Shown one piece after another: positions 1 through 5,635 of a stretch of 8,068 nt of DNA. Origin of the DNA: CAZIRO01 sp964541595 (GTDB lineage: Bacteria; Acidobacteriota; HRBIN11); contig CAZIRO010000131.1 of the NCBI GenBank assembly GCA_964541595.1, positions 1 to 8,068 of the forward strand. The letters are read 5' to 3'. Made by a program: the position numbers and the translations under genes. The notes under the pieces are model-generated. The model did no database searches. It was not told the DNA's origin and saw only the letters and a list, made by a program, of their open reading frames with translations. Position 1 is the first letter of the stretch. The number at the start of each line of letters is the position of its first letter.

Positions 1-12
1 ATCCATTTTACA

Positions 13-88
13 CCCATAACCCCTAACATCTGACCCACGTTTAACATAGAAGACCGGACACCTGACACCTGGGACCCGAGACCTGGCG
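13..88. repeat. Degenerate seven-base tandem repeats
   Basis: Two blocks with a seven-base period are visible. The left block (13-40) reads CCCATAA, CCCCTAA, CATCTGA, CCCACGT. The right block (54-88) reads CCGGACA, CCTGACA, CCTGGGA, CCCGAGA, CCTGGCG. The blocks are one base out of phase, so they are decayed or independently grown. The tract is non-coding and lies upstream of the promoter of the MetE-like operon. Similar heptamer tracts are known between genes in cyanobacteria and some other bacteria. The stretch from 89 to 158 shows only short local repeats, such as two copies of CCTGTCCC (119-126 and 132-139), and no gene or terminator that I can support. Confidence 0.5.
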
Positions 89-158
89 TCCACCGGTCCA
101 TCCGCGCATCCGGCGCACCCCTGTCCCATTGCCTGTCCCGATCCCAGAAATGGGTATC

Positions 159-186
159 TCGACATCCGAACGGAAATCGTTATAAT
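159..186 (+). promoter_or_regulatory. Sigma70-type promoter of the MetE-like operon
   Basis: A -35 element TCGACA (159-164, five of six to TTGACA) is followed after 16 bases by a perfect -10 element TATAAT (181-186). The start of transcription would fall near position 193. That is only about five bases before the first leader hairpin and about 95 bases before the ATG at 288. Element quality and spacing are read directly from the sequence; activity is inferred. Confidence 0.65.
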
Positions 187-192
187 GAGTGC

Positions 193-290
193 ACTGTTTC
201 CGGCCATGGACGCGCGGATGCGCGAGGCCGGAACGGGTTCCGTAAAATGCGCCGGCCGGGAGTACGGAACCCTGCGAAAAAGGGCGCATG
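193..290 (+). promoter_or_regulatory. Structured mRNA leader with predicted start-codon pseudoknot
   Basis: Hairpin 1 pairs 198-205 with 226-233 (8 bp, perfect), with an inner 5-bp stem (211-215 with 220-224) closing a GGAT loop. One base later, hairpin 2 pairs 235-244 with 263-272 (10 bp, perfect). In the loop of hairpin 2, AUGCGCC (247-253) is fully complementary to GGCGCAU (283-289), which contains the last G bases of the AAGGG sequence and the A and U of the start codon. This gives an H-type pseudoknot with a two-base loop 1 and a ten-base, A-containing loop 3 (273-282). Such a fold would block ribosome access. Its place before MetE-like genes suggests methionine, SAM, SAH or cobalamin control, but I do not recognise a known riboswitch consensus. 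The pairings are seen; regulation is inferred. Confidence 0.55.
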
Positions 291-1346
291 ACAAATAGCC
301 CGGTCCCGGATCCACGATCCACGGGTGGTTCCGGACACAGGCGGTGGACCGTGCAGATCGTTCCGGCAATTCACAGCAATTATCCGCGTGTCGGTGATAC
401 GCCGGACGCCCAGAAACTGCGCAGGGCGATCCACCGGTGGGAGCGACAGGAGATCAGCGATGCGGAACTCCGTCAGGTGGAGGATGAAGTCGTCCGCGAT
501 GTGATCGACGAGCAGGGGCGCGCCGGTTTACGGGTGGTCAGCGATGGGATGATCCGCTGGTACTGCCCGTTTTCTTATCTGGCACGGAAACTGCGGAGTG
601 TGGAAATCGACGGTTTGCTCCGGTATTTCGATACGAACTTCTATTTCCGCCAACCCGTGGTACGCGGACCGATCCAGTGGGTGGAACCGATCCTGTTGCG
701 GGATTTTGCTTACGCGCAATCGTTGACCTCCCTGCCGGTCAAAGTGGTCCTGACCGGCCCGTACACGATGGCACGCTATTCCATTGTAGAAACGACCGTA
801 TATACGGGGCGGATCGAGCGGCTGACGGAGGATTATGCGATCGCCTGGAGCCGGGAGATCGAGCGTTTGCAGTCCGCCGGGGCCCGGTGGATTCAGATCG
901 AAGAACCCGCATTGCTGCGGTTTCCCGGGGATGCCGGTATCGTACGCGATGCGCTCGCGGTCCTTGCCGACCGCCGGGGACACGCGCGGCTGGCGCTCGC
1001 ACTGTACTGGGGCAATGTGGTACCGCTCTGGGAACAGTTGCTGTCCTGGCCGGTCGATATGCTCGTGGTGGATTTCACCTACAGTCCGCAGTTGATGGAC
1101 GTCATCTGTGCGACCGGAACGGTCCCCAAGGCACTGGGTCTCGGGCTGTTCGACGGTCGGAATACAAAACTCGAGGATCCGGACGCCGTTCGTCGGCAAC
1201 TCGACTCGCTGGTACCGCACCTTGCGGATACGGAACACCACCTGACCACGTCCTGCGGGATCGAATTGCTTCCCCGCGATCGGGCATATGCCAAAATCGA
1301 ACGGGTGGCCCGGGTGGCTCGCCTGTGGCAAGGAGAGGAGACATGA
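288..1346 (+). CDS. MetE-like paralogue with degenerate zinc site
   Basis: This 352-residue protein is a single UROD/MetE-type barrel. It shares clear segments with the next gene: DGMIRW (86-91, against DGEMYR), AQSLTSLPVK...LTGPYT (143-160) and WIQIEEPAL (201-209). Aligned with that gene, the zinc ligands His and Cys are replaced by Ala238 and Tyr240 and the ligand Glu by Asp262; only Cys323 (TSCG) remains. The N-terminal PTTxxGSxP motif is also altered (VPAIHSNYPRV). It is therefore unlikely to activate homocysteine alone. It may be a partner subunit, as the non-catalytic N-terminal barrel is to the catalytic barrel in full-length MetE, or it may act on another thiol or methyl substrate. 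ATG 288 has an AAGGG only three bases upstream. GTG 351, preceded by GGCGGTG (340-346), is a good alternative that would remove 21 low-complexity residues. Its stop overlaps the next start (ATGA). Confidence 0.8.
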   Translation: MTNSPVPDPRSTGGSGHRRWTVQIVPAIHSNYPRVGDTPDAQKLRRAIHRWERQEISDAELRQVEDEVVRDVIDEQGRAGLRVVSDGMIRWYCPFSYLARKLRSVEIDGLLRYFDTNFYFRQPVVRGPIQWVEPILLRDFAYAQSLTSLPVKVVLTGPYTMARYSIVETTVYTGRIERLTEDYAIAWSREIERLQSAGARWIQIEEPALLRFPGDAGIVRDALAVLADRRGHARLALALYWGNVVPLWEQLLSWPVDMLVVDFTYSPQLMDVICATGTVPKALGLGLFDGRNTKLEDPDAVRRQLDSLVPHLADTEHHLTTSCGIELLPRDRAYAKIERVARVARLWQGEET

Positions 1347-2374
1347 ACCGGAACAAACTTCGACAACTTGGTCTGCACCTTCCCATGCTCCCCACGACTG
1401 CCGTTGGAAGTTATCCGAAACCGCCGGAACTCATCGAGGCGCGGAACCGGTATCGACGGGGACAGATCACGCGAACAGAACTCGAGGACCTCGAAAAACG
1501 GGCCACAGAGTTCTGGATCCGGACACAGGAAGAACTCGGGGTGGACGTCGTTGTGGACGGTGAGATGTACCGGGGCGACATGGTGGCATTTTTTGCCGAA
1601 CGGATGCCCGGTTTCGAGATCGGTGGTCTGGTGCGATCATACGGCAATCGGTATTACCATAAACCCATTATCGTCGGTCCGGTGGCATGGCCGGGACCGA
1701 TGACCGTACGGTGGTGGAAATTCGCGCAGTCGCTCACGGATCGTCCGGTCAAGGGTATGCTCACCGGTCCGTATACTCTGATGGACTGGTCGTTTAACGA
1801 GTACTATACGGATCGAAAATCGGCGACCATGGCGCTGGCCCGTGTGGTCCACCGTGAGGTCGAGGCATTGATCGAAGCCGGCGCACGCATCATCCAGATC
1901 GACGAACCGGCCACTTCCGTACGTCCGGACGAGTTGCAGATCATGATCGAAGCCATGGAAGTCGTGCTCGACGGTGTGCGCGACCGGGCGTACTACATCA
2001 CACACATGTGTTACGGGGATTTCGATGCCATCTATCCGGACATGTTGCAGAGCCCGGTGGACAATTTCGATCTCGAGATGAGCAACAGCGGTTTCGACAT
2101 GTTGGAACGGTTTCGTCGTCATCGGTATACCAAAGACATCAGTGTGGGTGTCGTGGACGTGCACTCGCATCGCATTGAGGACGTGGACGTTGTGGAACAA
2201 CGGATTCGGGATGTACTGACCGTCCTGCATCCGGAACAGGTCTGGATCGATCCGGACTGCGGCCTCAAAACCCGTACGGTGAAAGAGGCGATTGCGAAGA
2301 TGCGTGCGATCGTGACGGCCACCCGGCGCGTTCGGGAGCAGATGATGCATGCGGAAGCACGGGACAATGCATGA
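1343..2374 (+). CDS. Core-type cobalamin-independent methionine synthase (MetE C-terminal family)
   Basis: This 343-residue protein has one catalytic MetE-type barrel and no N-terminal folate-associated barrel; full-length MetE is about 750 residues. The predicted reaction is transfer of a methyl group to homocysteine to make methionine in the cytoplasm. The full zinc/thiol site is present: His221 and Cys223 (THMCYGDF), Glu245 (FDLEMS) and Cys306 (DPDCGLKTR). The family N-terminal motif PTTAVGSYPK (17-26) and IQIDEPA (184-190) are also present. Known core methionine synthases use methyl donors other than methylfolate, in several cases methyl-corrinoid proteins; the donor here cannot be read from the window. 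The start is ATG 1343 with AGGAG (1331-1335) seven bases upstream. A longer open frame extends back to 677 but overlaps the previous gene and is not credible. The 4-bp ATGA overlap with the previous gene implies translational coupling. Confidence 0.87.
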   Translation: MNRNKLRQLGLHLPMLPTTAVGSYPKPPELIEARNRYRRGQITRTELEDLEKRATEFWIRTQEELGVDVVVDGEMYRGDMVAFFAERMPGFEIGGLVRSYGNRYYHKPIIVGPVAWPGPMTVRWWKFAQSLTDRPVKGMLTGPYTLMDWSFNEYYTDRKSATMALARVVHREVEALIEAGARIIQIDEPATSVRPDELQIMIEAMEVVLDGVRDRAYYITHMCYGDFDAIYPDMLQSPVDNFDLEMSNSGFDMLERFRRHRYTKDISVGVVDVHSHRIEDVDVVEQRIRDVLTVLHPEQVWIDPDCGLKTRTVKEAIAKMRAIVTATRRVREQMMHAEARDNA

Positions 2375-2412
2375 GCGGGGCCGACGGTCAGCGAGGCTTC
2401 GGGAAGTGTGTG

Positions 2413-2434
2413 AAAGTTGACCACTGACAACTTT
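2413..2434. promoter_or_regulatory. Inverted repeat upstream of the THEP1-like gene
   Basis: AAAGTTG (2413-2419) and CAACTTT (2428-2434) form a perfect 7-bp inverted repeat around an 8-base spacer. It sits 39 bases after the second MetE-like stop and 20 bases before the preferred start of the next gene. As RNA it is a weak, AU-rich hairpin followed by a single further U, so it is a poor terminator. As DNA it could be an operator. I cannot choose between these. Confidence 0.35.
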
Positions 2435-2453
2435 TGTGCAACGGACGGCTTGC

Positions 2454-3014
2454 GTGCCCATTCTGGTCATTCGGGGTTTCCCGGGAGTGGGGAAAACGAC
2501 GCTCATCCGGCGTATTCGGGAATGGGTGCCTCCGGCGCGATCGGCGGGGTTTTATACCGTCGAACGCCGCGATTCCACCGGTCGGCGCGTCGGGTTCGAT
2601 CTCATTGACTGGCGTTCCGGTCGCGAATACCCTCTGGCGCGTGTGGACTGGGCGGATGCACCATATCGGGTGGGAAAATACGGTGTACGTACGGACGGCC
2701 TGGACACGTGGGTCCGCGCGGCGACGGCCGGTACATCACCCCCGCCCGCCCTGTGGGTGATCGATGAACTGGGCAAGATGGAACGCTTTTCTGCGGAGTT
2801 TATCACGTGGCTGCACACGCTGGATCTCACACATGCGGTGGCCGTATGCACCGCACCGGTACGTATACTCCCGGTGTACCGGCCGTTTTTCCGCAAATGG
2901 CATCCCGAATTCTGGACCCTCACCCGCGCCAACCGTGCAGCGCTCGCCGACCGGTTGCGCACATGGATTGCCCGTCATCTCGCGTCGCATCCGGTGACCG
3001 GAACATCGTTATGA
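2454..3014 (+). CDS. THEP1-like nucleoside triphosphatase
   Basis: This 186-residue P-loop protein hydrolyses NTPs by analogy with the THEP1 family (NTPase domain, known from Aquifex aeolicus and, in eukaryotes, cancer-related NTPase). Its physiological role is unsettled. Walker A is GFPGVGKTT (residues 8-16). The extended Walker B, LWVIDELGKME (100-110), is the family signature. GFYTVERR (33-40) also matches the family, as do the C-terminal segment around WTLTRANR and the overall length. GTG 2454 is chosen because it gives the short N-terminus typical of the family and has a GGA eight bases upstream; GTG 2436 adds six residues but has no ribosome-binding site. It may be co-transcribed with the MetE-like genes (79-base gap). 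Its TGA overlaps the stop of the convergent SRPBCC gene. Confidence 0.85.
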   Translation: MPILVIRGFPGVGKTTLIRRIREWVPPARSAGFYTVERRDSTGRRVGFDLIDWRSGREYPLARVDWADAPYRVGKYGVRTDGLDTWVRAATAGTSPPPALWVIDELGKMERFSAEFITWLHTLDLTHAVAVCTAPVRILPVYRPFFRKWHPEFWTLTRANRAALADRLRTWIARHLASHPVTGTSL

Positions 3015-3506
3015 CGATGCATCCGCCACGCGTGTGGATGCGTACACCCGGTGCAGGTACTGGTTCAGGCCTTCGATCTGATCGATGATTTTCGCTTCAA
3101 CGTACGGTCGCAACCATCGTGCCAGCCGGATCAGCGGATGGGCGACTTGTAAACGGTAGCGGATTCGGGTCTGACCGTCTTCCGGAACGACTTCCCAGAT
3201 GCCTTCAAACCGATCGAAACTCCCCTGGATCTGACGAAAACGCACGGACTGACCAGGCGTGATGCCCACCTCCAGTTCCGTACCCAGGGGAATACCGAGC
3301 AGGCGTCCGATCTGCTGGACCCGCAGGGTGGATACGTGCTGGTCCAATACGCGCGATTCCTGCAGGTCCGGCATCCATTCGACCATCGCCGGGAAGTCGA
3401 TCAGTACCGTAAACACCTGATCGGCGGAAAAGGGTACGCGCCACTGGGCTTCAAGGGTGACGGTGTCGCCTTGCGTTTCGATGTCAAACTTGTCAAAATG
3501 GGTCAT
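3009..3506 (-). CDS. SRPBCC/START-like cyclase-family protein
   Basis: This 165-residue protein matches the SRPBCC (Bet v1-like, polyketide cyclase/COQ10-type) fold, which binds lipids or other hydrophobic ligands in a deep cavity. Visible landmarks are the opening strand and helix VPFSADQVFTVLIDFPAMVEW (24-44), the central strand pair GSFDRFEGIWEVVPE (95-109) and RIRYRLQ (114-120), and a long C-terminal helix (about 124-155). No catalytic residues or membrane segment are evident, and the ligand is unknown. Start choice: ATG at 3506-3504, with GAGG (3517-3514 on this strand) seven bases upstream. The open frame continues to 3731, but that extension crosses the divergent promoter and the start of the TPR gene. 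It stands alone on this strand. Confidence 0.8.
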   Translation of the reverse strand: MTHFDKFDIETQGDTVTLEAQWRVPFSADQVFTVLIDFPAMVEWMPDLQESRVLDQHVSTLRVQQIGRLLGIPLGTELEVGITPGQSVRFRQIQGSFDRFEGIWEVVPEDGQTRIRYRLQVAHPLIRLARWLRPYVEAKIIDQIEGLNQYLHRVYASTRVADASS

Positions 3507-3552
3507 ACCCGGGCCTCGTCCGAAGGGGTCTACGGTCCGGTACGGAATAGAA

Positions 3553-3560
3553 ATTATAAT
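3553..3560. promoter_or_regulatory. Palindromic -10 box of a divergent promoter
   Basis: ATTATAAT is its own reverse complement, so it offers a perfect TATAAT on each strand: plus at 3555-3560, minus at 3558-3553. On the minus strand a TTGTGT (3581-3576) lies 17 bases upstream as a partial -35 element, giving a leader of about 40 bases to the SRPBCC ATG. On the plus strand transcription would start near 3567, about 60 bases before the GTG at 3628; the -35 there (around 3531-3536) is poor. Bacterial -10 elements with this symmetry are known to drive bidirectional transcription. Confidence 0.5.
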
Positions 3561-3610
3561 GGTTTTGCAGGCGCAACACAAAACACGCACGGTCATGCAT
3601 ATGCACACCC

Positions 3611-3617
3611 GGAGGTG
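3611..3617 (+). promoter_or_regulatory. Strong ribosome-binding site fixing the TPR gene start
   Basis: GGAGGTG is fully complementary to the usual anti-Shine-Dalgarno sequence and lies ten bases before GTG 3628. The upstream in-frame ATGs (3559, 3595, 3601) have no such site, and 3559 lies inside the -10 box. This decides the start. Confidence 0.7.
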
Positions 3618-3627
3618 GTGGGCGCCC

Positions 3628-4488
3628 GTGAGCCGCTGGTGGCGCGTCGGCATGCTTTTCTGGGTATGGGTCGGGATCTGGTCGTGCAGCAGCCAGCGAA
3701 ACGCCGTGATTCCGCCCACGGTGCCGGACAACCCGCTGGCAAAAATGGCGCAGGCGAGTGAATACCTGAACCGCGGTCAGTGCGATCGTGCGGTGGCTCT
3801 CTACTATGAGGTTATTCCGGAGGTGGAGAAACAACCGGGGATTGCACCATATCAGGTGGCGGAGCTGTACACGTATCTCGGGATGGGTTACCTGTGTTTA
3901 CGGCAGTACGATATGGCGATTCAGCAGTTTCAAAAAGCGCTGGCGCTGGAACCCCTCTATCATCCCGCACGGAACGGTCTTGGCGTCGCATATACCGAAA
4001 AGGGCATGTATCAGGAGGCGGAACGCGTGTTTATCGAACTCCTGAAAGTCCCGGATTTCCCGCCAGCAGCCGTGTATTTCAATCTGACCAAACTATACGT
4101 ACGTGAACAGCGGTGGACGAAAGCGTTGTTTACTGCACGTAAAGCCGTTGACCTCGCGCCGGACGAACTCGCCCCCCGGTTGCTGTTCGCACAGATACTG
4201 CGACAGTTGAATATGGTTCCTGACGCGATCGCACAGTACCGCATTGTGGTCAAGAAATGGCCACAGAATCTGGAAGCCCTGGAACAACTCGCGTCGCTGT
4301 ATGAGGAAACCAGGGATTACTGTGAAGCCAAACGACTGTATTTCCGCATTCTGGAGATCGATCCCGTGGGCGATCGGGGCGATCGCGCGGCGGCCAAGGT
4401 GAAATCGTTGCCCTGCGATCGACCGATCGTGATTACTCCGCCCTCGACAAACAAGAGTTCCGGTCATGGTCCCCAGATGGACGCGTGA
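3628..4488 (+). CDS. TPR-repeat lipoprotein
   Basis: This is a 286-residue predicted secreted lipoprotein. Residues 1-20 form a short signal peptide: Arg-3 and Arg-6, a Trp/Val/Leu-rich core, then the lipobox-like IWSC with the lipidated Cys at 20. Trp at the -2 position is unusual for a lipobox. About six tetratricopeptide repeats follow, near 41-67, 78-111, 112-145, 148-180, 182-215 and 216-246. Typical pieces are YLGMGYLCLRQYDMAIQQFQ and GLGVAYTEKGMYQEAERVF. The tail (about 250-286) is Lys/Pro/Ser-rich and looks disordered. TPR lipoproteins usually scaffold envelope complexes, for example PilF/PilW in type IV pilus assembly or NlpI with peptidoglycan enzymes; no neighbour here identifies the partner. 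It is the first gene of the rightward operon, and its last 23 bases overlap the Fur-family gene. Confidence 0.8.
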   Translation: MSRWWRVGMLFWVWVGIWSCSSQRNAVIPPTVPDNPLAKMAQASEYLNRGQCDRAVALYYEVIPEVEKQPGIAPYQVAELYTYLGMGYLCLRQYDMAIQQFQKALALEPLYHPARNGLGVAYTEKGMYQEAERVFIELLKVPDFPPAAVYFNLTKLYVREQRWTKALFTARKAVDLAPDELAPRLLFAQILRQLNMVPDAIAQYRIVVKKWPQNLEALEQLASLYEETRDYCEAKRLYFRILEIDPVGDRGDRAAAKVKSLPCDRPIVITPPSTNKSSGHGPQMDA

Positions 4489-4870
4489 GACGCACCTGAC
4501 GGATACACAGGTTCATGTTCTCGAAGCCATACGCGCGTGTCCCCGCCATTTTTCACCGGAAGATATTCTCACCGTGCTGCGGCGCCGCAAAATCCGCATT
4601 TCCCGCTCGACCGTCTACCGGGCGATGGAACAACTCATTCAACGCGGAATCGTCAAGCGCCATTGTCTGGATCAGAACACGTTTCTCTATGAGTTGATGG
4701 AAAATCGGCATCATCATGACCATATGGTGTGTATTCGTTGCGGTACCATGATCGAATTCGTGCATCCGGACATCGAACGTCGGCAGGAGGAGATCTGTCG
4801 CCGATATCGATTCCATGCGGTTACCCACACGATGTTCCTTTTCGGTTTCTGTGCGGACTGTCAGGAATGA
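4466..4870 (+). CDS. fur: Fur-family metal-dependent transcriptional repressor
   Basis: This 134-residue protein has the two-domain Fur layout. The N-terminal winged helix (about 10-75) contains the recognition-helix segment RSTVYRAMEQL (47-57). The C-terminal dimerisation and metal-binding domain begins at HHHDHMVCIRCG (82-93). Structural zinc ligands are two CxxC pairs, Cys89/Cys92 and Cys129/Cys132. Regulatory-site residues correspond to those of E. coli Fur: His28, Glu76, His84, His86, Glu97, Glu104 and His121. The Glu104 position carries Glu, as in Fur, rather than the Asp that makes PerR peroxide-sensitive, so iron sensing is more likely than peroxide sensing. Zur or Mur identity is not excluded. 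The ATG lies inside the end of the TPR gene, and the only nearby Shine-Dalgarno-like match is a weak AAGAG, so translation is probably coupled. Confidence 0.9.
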   Translation: MVPRWTRETHLTDTQVHVLEAIRACPRHFSPEDILTVLRRRKIRISRSTVYRAMEQLIQRGIVKRHCLDQNTFLYELMENRHHHDHMVCIRCGTMIEFVHPDIERRQEEICRRYRFHAVTHTMFLFGFCADCQE

Positions 4871-4875
4871 GGCCC

Positions 4876-5631
4876 ATGGAACGTACTGCGTTGTCGCACG
4901 ATGCTCCCCGTACGGTACTTATCGTTGAGGACGAAACGGATGTGCGCACACTTCTGCGCATGCAACTCGAGGGGTGGGGATATCGCGTGATCGCCGTGGA
5001 AGACGCAGAACGCGCCTGGACGGTATTGACGGCGGCGGATGGTTCCAGGGTGGATCTCGTGATCATTGACATCATGCTTCCGGGAATGTGGGACGGCAAC
5101 GATCTGCTGCGGGCGATCCGTGAACATCCGGATCTGCGGGCCCTGCCCGTACTCATGCTGACAGCGCGCGGTATGGAACACGATGTCGTTCGCAGTTTTC
5201 GGCTCGGCGCGGACGATTACGTGATCAAACCGTACCGAACGCGTGAACTCCGGGCACGCATTGAAGCGCTGTTGCGTCGGATACGTCCGGTCCTGTCGGA
5301 GACGACCGGACGTCATCGATGGGGGGATCTCGAATGGGATCCGGAACGCTGTCAGGTGTCCCTCCGGGGGCGCCCGCTCCGGATGACCCCCGTGGAGTAT
5401 GCGGTGTTTGCACTGCTGGCGGAGCATCCGGGACGGGTGTTCGATCGCCATGCGATTCATGCACGGTTGGTGCTGAACGGACGTGTGCAAACGGAAAACG
5501 TCCGGGTGATCGACGTTCATATTCGTCACATTCGTCAGAAACTCGGACCGTATGCGCACTGGCTGGTAACCATCCGCGGCTGGGGGTATTCCTGGCGTCC
5601 GCAGGTGAATCCTCCGCAATCGACGGGGTGA
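4876..5631 (+). CDS. OmpR/PhoB-type two-component response regulator
   Basis: This 251-residue cytoplasmic regulator has a receiver domain (about 12-135) and an OmpR-type winged helix (about 148-241). Receiver landmarks are the acidic pair Glu18/Asp19 (VEDE), phospho-acceptor Asp65 (IIDIMLPG), Thr96 (MLTAR) and Lys118 (IKPY). The DNA-binding half has MTPVEYAVFALL (170-181), VIDVHIRHIRQKL (211-223) and TIRGWGYSW (232-240). The loop after Asp65 reads LPGMWDGNDLL, one residue (Trp72) longer than the usual LPGMDGLELL. No histidine kinase is encoded in the window. The start is ATG 4876, with AGGA (4863-4866) nine bases upstream. ATG 4867, which overlaps the Fur-family stop as ATGA, adds three residues but its ribosome-binding site is too close. 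Confidence 0.9.
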   Translation: MERTALSHDAPRTVLIVEDETDVRTLLRMQLEGWGYRVIAVEDAERAWTVLTAADGSRVDLVIIDIMLPGMWDGNDLLRAIREHPDLRALPVLMLTARGMEHDVVRSFRLGADDYVIKPYRTRELRARIEALLRRIRPVLSETTGRHRWGDLEWDPERCQVSLRGRPLRMTPVEYAVFALLAEHPGRVFDRHAIHARLVLNGRVQTENVRVIDVHIRHIRQKLGPYAHWLVTIRGWGYSWRPQVNPPQSTG

Positions 5632-5635
5632 GACC

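Noticed and set aside
143..154. Small hairpin CCCA-GAAA-TGGG upstream of the first promoter, considered as a terminator of a gene to the left.
   Set aside because: Only four base pairs and no U-tract follow, and no coding sequence is visible to its left.
837..844. GCGATCGC octamers (837-844, 4225-4232, 4379-4386), the HIP1 word of cyanobacteria.
   Set aside because: Three copies are more than expected by chance, but all are inside genes rich in GATC/CGATCG words, and nothing in the gene content otherwise points to a cyanobacterium.
677..1342. Open reading frame continuing upstream from the second MetE-like gene for over 200 codons.
   Set aside because: It lies in another frame of the first MetE-like gene, its translation is Arg/Gly/Pro-rich with no family similarity, and the real start at 1343 has a good ribosome-binding site and the family N-terminus.
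2417..2445. TTGACC (2417-2422) as a -35 box of a separate THEP1 promoter.
   Set aside because: No acceptable -10 element occurs 15-19 bases downstream; the hexamer also lies within the inverted repeat.
3507..3731. N-terminal extension of the SRPBCC protein.
   Set aside because: It crosses the divergent promoter and the TPR gene start, has no SRPBCC similarity, and ATG 3506 has GAGG at the right distance.
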